64,000 nucleotides of DNA from Mycolicibacterium sp. S2-37 (GCF_017352375.1 NZ_JAFEVR010000008.1:248001-312000); one strand, 5' to 3'. Shown: positions 17,478 to 27,544, numbered from the stretch's first letter. Program-made: numbers and translations. Notes: generated by a model from the letters alone, not told the origin.

Positions 17478-18914
17478 ATGAAAGAAGACGCGGAGCTCCC
17501 AGGGTTGCTCGCCCTCAACCGCGACCTCCAGCACTCCCGCGCCATCCGCCTCCTCGCCACCACCAACCTCAGCCTCTACGCGACGTTGATGGAGCGCCAC
17601 CTCAGCGACGGCCAGCTCCCCGAGACCGAGCTCGTCGTCCACCTCGAACACGACCTGCACGAACTGGGAGATCCGCAGCAAGGCCTCGCCCTCATCAAGT
17701 CCTGGGCCGCCCAGGGTTGGCTGCACCGCATCGTCGACGAACGCCACGGCACCAACGTCTGCTACCTCACTCAAGACGCCCGCCGCGCGCTCGACTTCCT
17801 GCGCGGCATGCGCCGCCAGGACACCATCGCCACCGGCGGGTCCATCACCGGCATCGCCGCCCGCCTCAAGCAGGTCGCCGTCCGGGTCGACAACGACCCT
17901 GACCGCATCCGCCGGCACGTCGAAGCCGAGATCGCCGCCTTGCACGCCGAACTCGACGCCCTCGATGCCGGCGAGCGCCCGCAGCCCGACGTCACCGACT
18001 GCTACGACGAGGCCAACGCCATCGCCCTGCAGATGGAACGCCTCATCACCGACATCGGCCAGTACGGAACCATGATCGAGCAGGCCACCGCCGCCCTCGA
18101 CGAGCCGATCGACTCCAACACCGAATACCGCGACCGGCAGCGCCAGATGTACAGCGACTACCAGGCCGCCTGGGATTCGCAGGGCCGCGACTCCCACCGC
18201 GCGTTCCTGCGCATGATCAACGACCCCGACCAGCGCGCCGAGTTCGAAGCCGACGTGGCTGCGGTCGCCGACGCCCTGCCCGCCCTGGACCCCGCCCTGC
18301 GCAAGGTCATGGCCGGCTTCTTCGAACTCGTCGGCCACCAGATCGACGAGGTCGAACGCATCCAGCAGCGCTGCGCCCAGCGGGTCAAACGCTTCACCGC
18401 CTTCGGCACCATGGAGCAGAGCCGCGGCGTGGCCCGCCAGCTCAACGAGGCCATCGGCGCCGCCCGCGCCCTGCTCAAGACCAGCCTCATCGACTCCCGC
18501 CTCGACCTCGACGTCCCGCTCGCCCGCCACGCCATCAGCTCCGTCGGCGCCCTGAGCTTCAAGATCGGCGACCTGTCAACCCCGAAGCCCGCCGTCCCGG
18601 CCGAGAGCACCGTCGACCTGACCAGCTTCGCCGCCCTGACCACCCAGGTCGACGCCCCCGCCATGTCCGACATGCTTAACGACGCGCTCACCACCGGGCC
18701 CGTCTCGCTGCCCGACGCCGTCGCTATGCTCGACACCGCCTACCTCGGCCACGTCATCGTCCTGTGGTCGTGGGCGCTCAAGCAGCCCCTGGCCGACGCC
18801 GCCGAGGAGACCACCGTCCGCTTCAAATCCCTCGACGGCCGCGACCGGGAGATGGCCGTCCCCCGCCTCATGTTCACCGAACCGATCACTACCCTCGCCG
18901 GAGCCAGTGCATGA
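17478..18914 (+). CDS. jetA: JetA/EptA: DUF3375, MukF-like kleisin subunit of a Wadjet-type condensin
   Basis: The 478-residue protein matches the DUF3375 family, the kleisin-like JetA subunit of Wadjet (EptA in mycobacteria). The N-terminal winged-helix part (about 1-110) begins LLALNRDLQHSRAIRLLATT and includes LLKSWAAQGWLHR-like sequence near residue 80; a long helical middle (about 135-350) and a C-terminal winged helix (about 390-470, SLPDAVAMLDTAYLGHVIVL) follow. In Wadjet, JetA bridges the SMC heads and holds JetB, allowing loop extrusion on closed circular DNA. It overlaps jetB by ATGA. The order jetA-jetB-jetC with these sizes is diagnostic. Confidence 0.88.
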   Translation: MKEDAELPGLLALNRDLQHSRAIRLLATTNLSLYATLMERHLSDGQLPETELVVHLEHDLHELGDPQQGLALIKSWAAQGWLHRIVDERHGTNVCYLTQDARRALDFLRGMRRQDTIATGGSITGIAARLKQVAVRVDNDPDRIRRHVEAEIAALHAELDALDAGERPQPDVTDCYDEANAIALQMERLITDIGQYGTMIEQATAALDEPIDSNTEYRDRQRQMYSDYQAAWDSQGRDSHRAFLRMINDPDQRAEFEADVAAVADALPALDPALRKVMAGFFELVGHQIDEVERIQQRCAQRVKRFTAFGTMEQSRGVARQLNEAIGAARALLKTSLIDSRLDLDVPLARHAISSVGALSFKIGDLSTPKPAVPAESTVDLTSFAALTTQVDAPAMSDMLNDALTTGPVSLPDAVAMLDTAYLGHVIVLWSWALKQPLADAAEETTVRFKSLDGRDREMAVPRLMFTEPITTLAGASA

Positions 18915-19609
18915 CCACAGACAGCGACATCGACTTCTCGTCGCTCCCCCAGGTCGACCAGTCCGCCCGCCCACCCGTGGCACGCCGCCCGCGCTTCGAC
19001 GGCGACGTCTCCGAACTCCCCGACCGCGCCTGCTGGGCCTTACAGCACCTGCTCACCCGCCGCTACATCAGCGCCGAAGCCGACGCCGACGTCTACAGCT
19101 GGGTCCTCGAATACCGCAACGAACTGACCGTCCGGCTCTCCGAACTCGACCTGCTGCTGCGCGTCGTCGACGGTAGTGACGTCGCATTCGTCGAGCAGGC
19201 GCGCTACGAATCGGCAAGGGGCATCAAGCTTTTGCGCCGAGAACCGCTAGGCACCTACGACTCCATCCTCGCGCTGCACTTGGCCCAGATGATGCGCGCC
19301 TCCGGCGGCACGAGCGTCCTGATCAGCCGGGAGGAGATGCACGGCCTGTTCTCCGGCGTGCTCAACGACACCGACCGCGACGTCGTCGCCTTCGCCGCCC
19401 GCATCGACGGCGCCATCGCCCGCCTTGCCGGCCTGGAGATCCTCCGCAAGAGCCGCGACGACGAGGACAGCTACACCATCTCCCCTGTCATCACCGCCAT
19501 CATGACCGCCTCGGTCATCACCGAACTGCAGCAGCAGTTCGAACAGCTGCTCAACGGCGGCGCGCCAGTGGAGCCGGAGTCCGCCCGTATTGATGACGCT
19601 GATGACTGA
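18911..19609 (+). CDS. jetB: JetB/EptB: DUF4194, MukE-like subunit of a Wadjet-type condensin
   Basis: This 232-residue protein matches DUF4194, the MukE-like JetB. After an acidic, unstructured N-terminus (about 1-35), two winged-helix domains follow: about 40-130, with [21 protein letters not shown], and about 140-215. [20 protein letters not shown] near residue 180 is the family's C-terminal wing. It binds the JetA kleisin and modulates the JetC ATPase and DNA binding. Its start overlaps the jetA stop by ATGA and its end overlaps the jetC start, so the three subunits are made together. Confidence 0.87.
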   Translation: MTTDSDIDFSSLPQVDQSARPPVARRPRFDGDVSELPDRACWALQHLLTRRYISAEADADVYSWVLEYRNELTVRLSELDLLLRVVDGSDVAFVEQARYESARGIKLLRREPLGTYDSILALHLAQMMRASGGTSVLISREEMHGLFSGVLNDTDRDVVAFAARIDGAIARLAGLEILRKSRDDEDSYTISPVITAIMTASVITELQQQFEQLLNGGAPVEPESARIDDADD

Positions 19610-22600
19610 ACAGTTCCACCTGTCGCGGCTGCAGGTCATCAACTGGGGTGTCTTCGACGGCTACCACTCCATCCCGTTCAGCCCCGGCGGCGCGCTGATC
19701 GCCGGCGCCTCCGGCAGCGGCAAATCCTCACTGCTGGACGCGATCTCGCTCGGCTTCCTCCCGTTCAACCGCCGCAACTTCAACGCCTCCGGCGACAACA
19801 CCGCCGCCGGGTCCAGCGCCGGGCGTCGCACCGTCGACAAGTACGTCCGCGGCGCCTGGGGCCAGCGCAGCGACGGCGGCACCAGCCGCGTCATGTACCT
19901 GCGCGGCGACGGCACCGCCTGGTCCGCCGTCGCGGTCACCTACGCCAGCACCACCGGACGCACCGTCACCGGCCTGGTCCTCAAGTGGCTGACCGGCGAA
20001 TCCCGCAACGACTCCTCGAGCCGCTTCGTCCTCGGCGACGGCGACCTCGACATCGAGGACGTATGCAACCGCTGGGCCGCAGGACGATTCGACACCGGTG
20101 TATTCAAAGAGCAGTGGCGGTTCACCACCAAGGTCGAATCGCAGTACCTCGCCCAGCTGTACGCCACCATCGGCATCCGCGCCTCCGACGCCGCCCAGCA
20201 GCTGCTCGGCAAGGCCAAGTCGCTGAAAAGCGTGGGCGGGCTGGAACAGTTCGTCCGCGAGTTCATGCTCGACGAACCCGCCAGCCTAGCCCGGCTGCCC
20301 GAGGCACTCAAACAAATCGACCCGCTGGTCGAGGCCCGCGAGCTGCTGGCCGTCGCGCAGAAGAAACGCAAGATCCTCGGCGACATCGAGACGATCCAGC
20401 AGCGCTACGCCTCGGAATCCTCCGATCTCGGCATCATTGACCTAGTCGACGCGCCGATGGTGCGAGCGTTCACCGACCACGTCCGCCTCGCGCAGTGCCC
20501 GCAGCAGATCGCGATGCTCGACGGCACCATCGACCAGCTCGAGAACGAATACGAGGACGTCACCCGCTCGCTCAACTTGGCTAAGGCCGAGGCGGATTCG
20601 CTCAACACGCAGATCAGCGGGTCCAGCGCAAACCTCGCGCCGCTGCAGTCGCAGGTGACCGCCGCCGAGACCGAGGCCGAACAGGTCGAACGCCGCCGCG
20701 CCGCCTACGAGAACCTGCTCGCCGCGCAGGACATCGACATCCCGGACAGCGCCGACGAGTTCTGGAACGTGCGCGAGGAGCTGCTCGCCCAAGCCACCGA
20801 ACTGCTCGCCAAGGTCGAACGGCACCGCGAGGCGTCCACCGACGCGGAGTACGCGCAGAAGTCCGCGCGCATCGCCCGCGACGAGGCCGCCAATGAACTC
20901 AAGCGGGTCGAGCACGTCGGGTCCGCGTTGCCCGAGTTCGCGTTGGCCATGCGGGATCACATCTGTGCCGAGCTCGGCATCAGTCCGATGGAGCTGCCCT
21001 ATATCGCCGAGCTGATGGACCTCAAGCCTGATCAGTCGCGCTGGCGACTCGCCGTGGAAAAGGTGCTTCGCGGCGCCGGACTGCGGCTGCTGGTTCCCGA
21101 CGCATACTGGGACAAGGTGCTGCGGCTGGTCAATACCACCGACATGCGGGGACGGCTGCAGCTGCACCACGTGCGGTCGAAGATGCTCGGCGCCGAACCC
21201 GTCGCACCTGAGCCGAATACGTTGGCGGGCAAGCTGTTCGCCGTCGACCCGAAGCACCCCTGTGCGGCGGAGGCCGTCGATGTCATCACCTCCGCCGGTG
21301 ATCACGTGTGCGTCGACACCCCCGACGTGTTCGCGCGGTTCCGGCGCGCGGTGACCGACACCGGCCTGTACAAGGACTCCGACCGGCTGGCTGTCAAGGA
21401 CGACCGCCGCGCGGTCCGGCAGTCGGAATACCTGTACCAGGGCGACGTGTCGGCGAAGATCAACGCACTGACCCTCGAGCTGGCCACCGCGGAGGACGCC
21501 TTCCAACAGGCCCGCCGCACCGCCGACGACATCGCCGCCCAGCGCCAGCAATGGCGCGACCGGGCAGCCGCCTGCAAAACGATCTGCGAGCAGTATCCGC
21601 AGTGGAGCCAGATCGACACCGAGACCGCCGACGGGCACGCCGAGCGGCTACGTGAACAGTACGAACTGCTGCTCGCCGACAATCCCGACATCGAGGCGCT
21701 CAACGCCCGCGCCGACGAATGCTGGTCGGAGATCCAGAAGTTCATGACTCGGCGCGGAGCGATCCAGACCCGACGCGACCACCTCGACGAGCGGCGCACC
21801 CGGCTGCTCGAACTGCAGGACCGGCTGTCCCCGGTGTTCGTCTCCGAGCCGCTGACCGAACTGCTGCACCGCTACGCCGCTGCGCTGCCGGTGAGCCTGG
21901 AGCTGCTCGACCCAGAGCCGCACCGCGATGCATTGTTCGCCGCGATCAAGAAGGAGCGCGAGCAGCTGCGGGAGAGTCGGCGCCGGTCCTACGACGAGCT
22001 GGCGAGGATTCTCCACACGTTCGACACGGCGTTCCCGGATGCAATCCCCAACGACAGCGACGTGTTCGACGAGCGGGTGCACGACTACGTCGCGCTGTGC
22101 CGGCACATCGACGAGCGTGAGCTGCCCGAGGCCTACGAGCGGATGATGCGGCTGGTGACCGAGCAGGCGCCGGACGCGATCCTGACGCTGCACCGGGTCG
22201 CAGAGCAGGAGACGCGGCGGATCGCCGACCAGATCGCCCGCGTCAACACGGGTTTGGGATCGGTGGAGTTCAATCGGGGCACCCGGTTGACGCTACGGGC
22301 GACGCCGCGGCATCTGCCGGCGGTGGCGGAGTTGACCGAGATCGTGCGGGCGATTTCGCGGCGCATCGCCGAGGTCGGGCTGGGCGACAAGCAGGCGATC
22401 CTCGACCAGTACGCGGACATCCTGCGGCTGCGCAACCGGCTCGCCTCGACCGCGCCGGAGGACAAGGCGTGGACGCGGGACGCGTTGGACGTCCGTAACC
22501 GGTTCACGTTCGACTGCGCCGAATGGGACGTCGCCACCGAAGAGCTGATCCGCACGCACTCCAATGCGGGTGACAACTCCGGTGGTGAGCAGGAGAAGCT

Positions 22601-22961
22601 GATGGCGTTCTGCCTCGCCGGCGCCCTGAGCTTCAACCTCGCCAGCCCGGACAGCACCGACAACACACCGGTGTTCGCACAGCTGATGCTCGACGAGGCG
22701 TTCAGCAAGTCGGACCCGCAATTCGCGCAGCAGGCGCTGTCGGCGTTCCGCAAGTTCGGCTTCCAGCTGGTGATCGTCGCGACCGTGCAGAACGCGACCA
22801 CGATCCAGCCCTACATCGACAGCGTGGTGATGGTGTCCAAGACGGAGGCGACCGGCCGCAATGCCCGCCCGGTCGCGACAGTGGCGACGCGGACGATCTC
22901 GGAGTTCACGTCACTGCGGCAGGAGATGCGCGCGAGTGCGCGGGTGCCGGCGGGGGTGTAG
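19602..22961 (+). CDS. jetC: JetC/EptC: SMC/MukB-like ATPase of a Wadjet-type condensin
   Basis: About 1119 residues from ATG 19602; 19593 (ATG) and 19590 (TTG) are alternatives. The N-terminal ATPase half has Walker [15 protein letters not shown] near residue 35. Two long coiled coils (about 230-480 and 620-890) flank a hinge near 490-620 ([20 protein letters not shown]). The C-terminal head carries the ABC signature [16 protein letters not shown] and Walker [12 protein letters not shown], and ends with [15 protein letters not shown]. All catalytic motifs are intact, so this is probably an active motor. It overlaps jetB by a few bases. In complete Wadjet operons a TOPRIM nuclease gene, jetD, follows; here it does not. 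Confidence 0.9.
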   Translation: MTEQFHLSRLQVINWGVFDGYHSIPFSPGGALIAGASGSGKSSLLDAISLGFLPFNRRNFNASGDNTAAGSSAGRRTVDKYVRGAWGQRSDGGTSRVMYLRGDGTAWSAVAVTYASTTGRTVTGLVLKWLTGESRNDSSSRFVLGDGDLDIEDVCNRWAAGRFDTGVFKEQWRFTTKVESQYLAQLYATIGIRASDAAQQLLGKAKSLKSVGGLEQFVREFMLDEPASLARLPEALKQIDPLVEARELLAVAQKKRKILGDIETIQQRYASESSDLGIIDLVDAPMVRAFTDHVRLAQCPQQIAMLDGTIDQLENEYEDVTRSLNLAKAEADSLNTQISGSSANLAPLQSQVTAAETEAEQVERRRAAYENLLAAQDIDIPDSADEFWNVREELLAQATELLAKVERHREASTDAEYAQKSARIARDEAANELKRVEHVGSALPEFALAMRDHICAELGISPMELPYIAELMDLKPDQSRWRLAVEKVLRGAGLRLLVPDAYWDKVLRLVNTTDMRGRLQLHHVRSKMLGAEPVAPEPNTLAGKLFAVDPKHPCAAEAVDVITSAGDHVCVDTPDVFARFRRAVTDTGLYKDSDRLAVKDDRRAVRQSEYLYQGDVSAKINALTLELATAEDAFQQARRTADDIAAQRQQWRDRAAACKTICEQYPQWSQIDTETADGHAERLREQYELLLADNPDIEALNARADECWSEIQKFMTRRGAIQTRRDHLDERRTRLLELQDRLSPVFVSEPLTELLHRYAAALPVSLELLDPEPHRDALFAAIKKEREQLRESRRRSYDELARILHTFDTAFPDAIPNDSDVFDERVHDYVALCRHIDERELPEAYERMMRLVTEQAPDAILTLHRVAEQETRRIADQIARVNTGLGSVEFNRGTRLTLRATPRHLPAVAELTEIVRAISRRIAEVGLGDKQAILDQYADILRLRNRLASTAPEDKAWTRDALDVRNRFTFDCAEWDVATEELIRTHSNAGDNSGGEQEKLMAFCLAGALSFNLASPDSTDNTPVFAQLMLDEAFSKSDPQFAQQALSAFRKFGFQLVIVATVQNATTIQPYIDSVVMVSKTEATGRNARPVATVATRTISEFTSLRQEMRASARVPAGV

Positions 22962-23175
22962 CGCGGGCAATAAATTGGTGTCCATGGAGGGGCGAATCGT
23001 CAGGTAGCTTCACCACCAGGTGTTGGTTACTTGGGGGATCGGTACGGCAAACCGTTCGACGGCGGCGAGGTGCTTTTCGCGGTTCTACCGAGACAGTGCC
23101 CGGTACCTCAGTCTTAGTAGTGTTGGAGGGGCTCGGAGATGGGCGGTGGATCGTGCTGACGGGATACCCGAAGCC
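22962..23175. other. Gap after jetC where jetD is expected
   Basis: The 214 bases after the jetC stop hold no gene. A frame open from 23020 (GTG) continues into the CdiI-like gene, but its first 52 codons (MLVTWGIGTANRS...) do not look like protein. Nothing resembling a JetD N-terminal domain was seen. This gap is either the scar of a lost jetD or the original junction of two acquired modules. Confidence 0.5.
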
Positions 23176-23514
23176 ATGAGTGAACGTACGGTGCCGTACG
23201 AACTAGAACAGTTCTTTGGCGCATATTTTCACCAAGATTGGGTGCTCGAGGCCGACGACTGGCAGGGAGTCGTCGACCAGTTTTCAACTTCATCGACCAA
23301 AACGTCACAGCAACTTCGTTCACTCGCATCACTTATCGACGAATTGCGCGGTAGCCGTCCGGATTCCGAACTCGCCGTCGCAATGATGGATATGGGCGGC
23401 TTCTACGACCCACGACCGGAAATGACTTACGTCGACTGGTTGGGGCTCGTCGCTGAGCGACTTCGTGATAACGCTAACAAGATCAGCACCAGAGGTGCGT
23501 CCGGAAAGTCGTGA
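23176..23514 (+). CDS. CdiI-family immunity-like protein
   Basis: A 112-residue acidic protein, MSERTVPYELEQFFGAYFHQ at the start and YVDWLGLVAERLRDNANKIS near the end. Both ends resemble the CdiI immunity family of contact-dependent growth inhibition systems (helical proteins with FxxYFHQDW). It is lower in GC than jetC and its starts are not preceded by a strong ribosome site, suggesting recent transfer. No CdiA- or polymorphic-toxin gene is visible in the window, so it may be an orphan immunity gene kept as protection against kin toxins. A partner role with jetABC, whose jetD position it occupies, cannot be excluded. Confidence 0.6.
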   Translation: MSERTVPYELEQFFGAYFHQDWVLEADDWQGVVDQFSTSSTKTSQQLRSLASLIDELRGSRPDSELAVAMMDMGGFYDPRPEMTYVDWLGLVAERLRDNANKISTRGASGKS

Positions 23515-23598
23515 AGGAGAACTGCTCGAGGTTCGGAGATCTAAGAGTGGGGCACCTCGACCTGGGGCTCCGAGAGTCGATGGAATGGCCCGTTCTTA

Positions 23599-23730
23599 GT
23601 ACCCGCAGTCGGCGTTGACTACGGCCCCCAGACGCTGAAGTACAACTACTGGCTCGGCCAAATCGCGGAGCGGCTGCGCCAGCATGCCGCGGCAATCGAA
23701 CTCCGATGCTCATCCAGCATCGACCACTGA
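23599..23730 (+). pseudogene. Truncated C-terminus of a second CdiI-like gene
   Basis: This frame encodes DYGPQTLKYNYWLGQIAERL followed by RQHAAAIE and a stop at 23728-23730. It lines up with the end of the intact CdiI-like protein 90-200 bases upstream (YDPRPEMTYVDWLGLVAERL, then RDNANKIS): the YxPxxxxY, WLG, AERLR and final I positions match. No start codon, ribosome site or N-terminal half is present, so it is the remnant of a diverged second copy, not a simple recent duplication. Confidence 0.6.
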
Positions 23731-23995
23731 CAACCCAGTGCGCGGCCAGCCTGCTTCGATGAACGCTTGGAATTTCTCTACTACTTCGTCCTCGGGGGCA
23801 GTGAAATGAAAGCTTGGATCTGTCGGTGGACGACGGTCTCGGCGCTCATTTATGGCCCGGCTAATGCTTGATTCGGTAGAGCAACTTCGCCAAGAAGGCA
23901 GCTGAATTCGATGTTGCGGAGCTGCCAACTAGCAATGTGATGACGTCGGGCTCGGCCTAGAGGACAAGTTCAATTCTGCAGCGGAAACGTCGCCG
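23731..23995. other. Region between CdiI remnant and DUF7159-type gene
   Basis: About 265 bases with irregular base composition and no convincing gene. A minus-strand frame at 23710-23928 includes SFHFTAPEDEVVEKFQAFIE followed by AGWPRTGLSVV, which looks protein-like and could be the last part of another decayed gene, but the N-terminal half of that frame is not plausible. It marks the right edge of the accessory island. Confidence 0.4.
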
Positions 23996-25759
23996 TTACG
24001 GCGACAACGGGAACGTCGTCACCGGCACCTCGTAGCCGCCTTCACCGCCGCTCGACGGCACCTCCGGCACCACCGGTTCCGGCGCGACTGGCGCGGCAGG
24101 CTCCGGCGCAGGAGCGGGCGGCGTGTACGCAGGCTCCGCAGGCGGTGTGTACGCAGGCTCTGCCGGAGGCGTGTAGGCGGGCTCCTGGGTCACCGGCACC
24201 TCCGGCTCCGGAGTCACCGTCGGAACGGTCGTCGGTGCCGGGGGGACCGTGCTCGTCTGCGTCGGCGTGGTCGGCTCGACGGTCGCGGTGGTCGTCGGCG
24301 GCGGCGTGGTCGCGGTCGTCGTCGGGATGGTGGTCGTGGGAGTCGTGGCCGTTGTCGTTGGAGTCGTTGGGGTGGTGACGGTCGTCGTAGGAGTCGAAGG
24401 CGTTGTCGTCGGTGTCACCGAGGTCGTCACCGTCGTCGTGAACGTGGGAAGCGTCGGGAACGGGTTGAACGGCGGGAACGGCACGGTCGGCACCACCGGT
24501 ACCGGCACTCCCGGCACCGGCGGCGGCACCGCCGGCACGGGCACCACCGGCGCACCCGGCGCCGGTGCGGGGACCGGAACCTGCACCGGCGGCGGCACGA
24601 CGGGGTTCGGCCCGCGGTTCACCGGCAACCTGACCCCAGGCGCCGCCGGCGCGGGCGACACCACCGAGATCGGCAGCGCCACCGGGTCCGGCGCGTGCGG
24701 CACCTCCGGCAGGAACCGCCCCGGCACCGTCTGCGGCTGCACGGCCGGTGCCGGCTGCGCGGCCACGTCAGCCGCCGGCCGGATCGTCACTGCCACCGAC
24801 ACCGCCAGCGTCGCCAAAGCGGCCACCACGAACGCAAACGCGCTGCCCATCAACAATGCCTTCGGCGGAGGCGGTGCGATCATCGCCGTGTAGGCCTGCT
24901 CGTCCTCCAACTCCGGGACGAACTCCTCGAGCGAATCGAACGGTAGCTCGTACTCGGCCGGCTCCTCCTGCGAATACGCCAGCTGCGGCCCCACCGCCGC
25001 CGCCTGATCTGTCAGAGGCGCCATCTGCGTGGCGTCCGCTACCGGCGCCATCTGCGTCACGTCCACGGCGGGCGCCATCTGCGTCGCGTCCACGACCACC
25101 GGCGCCATCATCGTCGACGCACCCGCTGGGAATCCGGTTCCGAAAGCCGTCTGCGCGGCCCCACGCGCGACTGCGTATCCCGCATCCGGCGGCAGCACCA
25201 CCGGCGTCGTCGTCGAACCGAGTTCAGCGGCAATCGAATCGAGGTCCAGCCGCTGCCCCACCAGCGCGATCCGCACCGTCTCGCCGCTAGGCAGCGACTG
25301 CAGCACCGATGCACTCGCAACAGCGGCACCGGCCGCCCCGATCGGCAGCGACGCCAGAACCGATGTCGACTCCTGGTCCTCGCCCACCGTTGTCAGCGAC
25401 ACCGTGTCGTCGCCGGCCAGCAACAAAGCGGCATCGGCGCCGACGCTGCGGGCCACGGCCGCTGCCGCCTCCGTCTCGGCCACCAGCGCGACGTTCTGCA
25501 CACCCGCACTCAGCACCGTCTGCCGCAGCGTCTCCGCCTCTGACGCGTCGGGCAGGCACAGCCGGATCGCGGCCACTCGGTTGCCCGACTCGGCCACCTC
25601 GCGGTAGGTGCCCACGATGGTCTCGGCCAGGTCGGTCATCCCGCCGTCGGGTAGGTCGAGCGCGTACTGGTCGAACACCTGACCGCCCGACGCCGGCGAG
25701 CCGATCATCGCCAGGCGCGCCACCCGCCTGGTGACCGCTACACCGAGGACCACGTCCAC
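23996..25759 (-). CDS. DUF7159-type membrane protein with long Pro/Thr-rich C-terminus
   Basis: 587 residues from GTG 25759, chosen for GGAGGAG at good spacing and for VDVVLGVAVTRR, which matches how mycobacterial DUF7159 proteins begin. The N-terminal domain (about 1-210) has an actin/hexokinase-like alternation of strands and helices. Three TQMAP repeats follow (about 225-255), then an acidic stretch and one membrane helix (about 310-330, GSAFAFVVAALATLAVSVAV). The rest is exported Pro-, Val- and Thr-rich sequence with a TTTVTT-rich tract and three AYTPPAEP repeats. It is divergent from another membrane protein. Its function is unknown; the layout suggests a cytoplasmic sensor-like domain with an extended cell-wall-spanning tail. 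Confidence 0.72.
   Translation of the reverse strand: MDVVLGVAVTRRVARLAMIGSPASGGQVFDQYALDLPDGGMTDLAETIVGTYREVAESGNRVAAIRLCLPDASEAETLRQTVLSAGVQNVALVAETEAAAAVARSVGADAALLLAGDDTVSLTTVGEDQESTSVLASLPIGAAGAAVASASVLQSLPSGETVRIALVGQRLDLDSIAAELGSTTTPVVLPPDAGYAVARGAAQTAFGTGFPAGASTMMAPVVVDATQMAPAVDVTQMAPVADATQMAPLTDQAAAVGPQLAYSQEEPAEYELPFDSLEEFVPELEDEQAYTAMIAPPPPKALLMGSAFAFVVAALATLAVSVAVTIRPAADVAAQPAPAVQPQTVPGRFLPEVPHAPDPVALPISVVSPAPAAPGVRLPVNRGPNPVVPPPVQVPVPAPAPGAPVVPVPAVPPPVPGVPVPVVPTVPFPPFNPFPTLPTFTTTVTTSVTPTTTPSTPTTTVTTPTTPTTTATTPTTTIPTTTATTPPPTTTATVEPTTPTQTSTVPPAPTTVPTVTPEPEVPVTQEPAYTPPAEPAYTPPAEPAYTPPAPAPEPAAPVAPEPVVPEVPSSGGEGGYEVPVTTFPLSP
24117..24178 (-). repeat. Short tandem repeats encoding AYTPPAEP
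   Basis: Three near-identical 24-base units encode the AYTPPAEP repeats near the C-terminus of the Pro/Thr-rich protein. The units stay in frame, so changes in copy number would lengthen or shorten the exported tail without breaking the gene. Confidence 0.6.
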
Positions 25760-25885
25760 CGAAACCACTCCTCCACCCTTGCCGAACGCCCTCAAGCTAC
25801 TCCGCTCGCTGCTTGTCACCAGAGGTGAAAATGAGCACGCTGAGGTGTCGACACCTCCCGGTGTCGTCTAAGGAAGGATCGTCTC

Positions 25886-27544
25886 GTGAGCGACCAGCGT
25901 TACGACGCGGCACCCACCGTCGGGCCCGGCCGGTCGCCCCGTGCAGGCCACGTACCCCGCCGGGCGAACCTCGTCCGCGACGCAGTGGCCGTCGTGCTGC
26001 TCGTTCTCGCGCTGCTGTTGCCGTGGAATCTCGACTTCGGCCTCGGCGCGTTCGGCGCCACGGGGACTCTCTGGGCGCTTGTCATCGTCGTGACGCTCCT
26101 GGCCATCAGCGCCGTGGTCGACGCCTACGTCGGAAAGCTGCGGCTCTCCAACCCCGACCTCGACGTCCGCCTCCTCAGCCGGGTCCGGTTGGCCGTCTGC
26201 CTGCCCTACCTCCTCACCGCAATCGGATTCGTCGGCTACCACCTGATGGAGACGGTGCGTGACGGCGGCACCGGATTGGTGCCCCCCGGCATCGGGCCCG
26301 GCCTCATCTGCGGGCTCGCCGGCGCGGTCCTGGCCGCCCAGCCGCCGATCACGAGCGTCACCGTGGAGGAGAACCGGTTTCGGCGCTGGTACGCGGTGGC
26401 CCGCTTGCTGGGCGCGGTGTCGATCGGGCTCGCGACGCTGGCCGTCGCGTGGAATGTGTACTGGCGGCTGCGGTATCTGTTCGTCACCGACGCCGAGTTC
26501 GGCGGCCAGGACATCGCGGTCATCGTCAGCACCCTGCTCTACGGCGCGGTCGCGTTGACCACGGTGATCATCGCGTCGCGCTGGCTGCTCGAGAGGTCCG
26601 CCGCGGCGCGACTGGCCGTCACAGCGCTCGGCGGAGCCTCCGCGGTAGCAAGCACATTGGTGTGGATCCTTCCGGTCGGCCGCGACGTCGACGCCTTCCA
26701 CGGGATCGCTCAGAACACCTCGACGGCGGCCGTCGGATACGAGGGATATCTGTTCTGGGCGGCGGCCGCGGCCATCGTCGCCCCGACCACGCTGTATGCC
26801 GTCTTCCAGATCCAGCCGCCGACGCTGGGCGCCTACCGCTCCGCCGCGCAGAAGTGCCTGACGCTGATCGCCTTCTGGGCGTTCGCGGCGGCAACCTGCC
26901 GCGTGGTCGACTTCGTCATCGCGCTGTCGTTGGACCTGCCGCGCGCGCTGTACGACACCGCTGCGATGGCGGTGTTCAACCTGATCACCGGGTTGATCGC
27001 GCGGTGGCTGCACCGCCAGCTCGGTCGCGGCGACACCACCGCGACCGTCATCGCCGCGTTCAGCGCGGCGCTGACCGCCTTCACGGTCGCCAATCTGGTC
27101 ATCGGCGTCGCACTCGCCCCGCGCTACGCCGAGCCCTCCCCTGATGCGGTGTACGGCAACAACCTGGCCCAGCAGATCACCAGCACGTTCGACGCCGCCG
27201 TCTGCCTGCTGAGCCTCACCGTGCTGATCGCCATGCTGTTCACCGGCCCGCTGGCGGGGCTCCTGGCGCGCCGGCGCGGCGCGCGCGCTGCCGTACCGCC
27301 ACCACCGGAAACCGAGCCGGCGACCGTGATGGTGCCGCCGCGTGTGCAGCCGGCGCCCAGAATTGTTCGGCGCCCGCAGGATTCGACAACGGTGCTCCCG
27401 GCGCCACCGACCGAACAGATCGCCGCGCCGACCACCGCGCTGCGCATCCAGCGCCGGGAGTCGCCGACGCAGGCGATCACGCCGCCGGACGACTCCCCGC
27501 CGACGACGGTATACAAGCGACCGTCCAGCCCGTACGAACCGTAG
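25886..27544 (+). CDS. Polytopic membrane protein of unknown function
   Basis: 552 residues from GTG 25886 with AAGGAAGG upstream. After a short N-terminal tail there are about ten to twelve hydrophobic segments from residue 35 (AVAVVLLVLALLLPWNL) to about 455, then a Pro-rich, Arg-containing cytoplasmic tail of about 95 residues with TTVLPAPPTEQI and TTVYKRPSSPYEP. I do not recognise the family by motif; it resembles large conserved mycobacterial membrane proteins without assigned function. It is divergent from the DUF7159-type gene across 126 bases, so the pair may share regulation and both may act in the envelope. Confidence 0.7.
   Translation: MSDQRYDAAPTVGPGRSPRAGHVPRRANLVRDAVAVVLLVLALLLPWNLDFGLGAFGATGTLWALVIVVTLLAISAVVDAYVGKLRLSNPDLDVRLLSRVRLAVCLPYLLTAIGFVGYHLMETVRDGGTGLVPPGIGPGLICGLAGAVLAAQPPITSVTVEENRFRRWYAVARLLGAVSIGLATLAVAWNVYWRLRYLFVTDAEFGGQDIAVIVSTLLYGAVALTTVIIASRWLLERSAAARLAVTALGGASAVASTLVWILPVGRDVDAFHGIAQNTSTAAVGYEGYLFWAAAAAIVAPTTLYAVFQIQPPTLGAYRSAAQKCLTLIAFWAFAAATCRVVDFVIALSLDLPRALYDTAAMAVFNLITGLIARWLHRQLGRGDTTATVIAAFSAALTAFTVANLVIGVALAPRYAEPSPDAVYGNNLAQQITSTFDAAVCLLSLTVLIAMLFTGPLAGLLARRRGARAAVPPPPETEPATVMVPPRVQPAPRIVRRPQDSTTVLPAPPTEQIAAPTTALRIQRRESPTQAITPPDDSPPTTVYKRPSSPYEP

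Noticed and set aside
17220..18530. Minus-strand frame of 436 codons over jetA
   Set aside because: It is antisense to jetA. Only its last 60 codons, outside jetA, look protein-like, and these are noted as a possible remnant.
17478..23514. Complete four-gene Wadjet defence operon
   Set aside because: jetA, jetB and jetC are present, but no JetD-like TOPRIM protein follows or precedes them in this window.
24240..24480. Valine/glycine-rich plus-strand frame of 214 codons at 24249-24893, with the look of a PE-PGRS protein
   Set aside because: It is the antisense shadow of the Pro/Thr-rich tail of the DUF7159-type protein.
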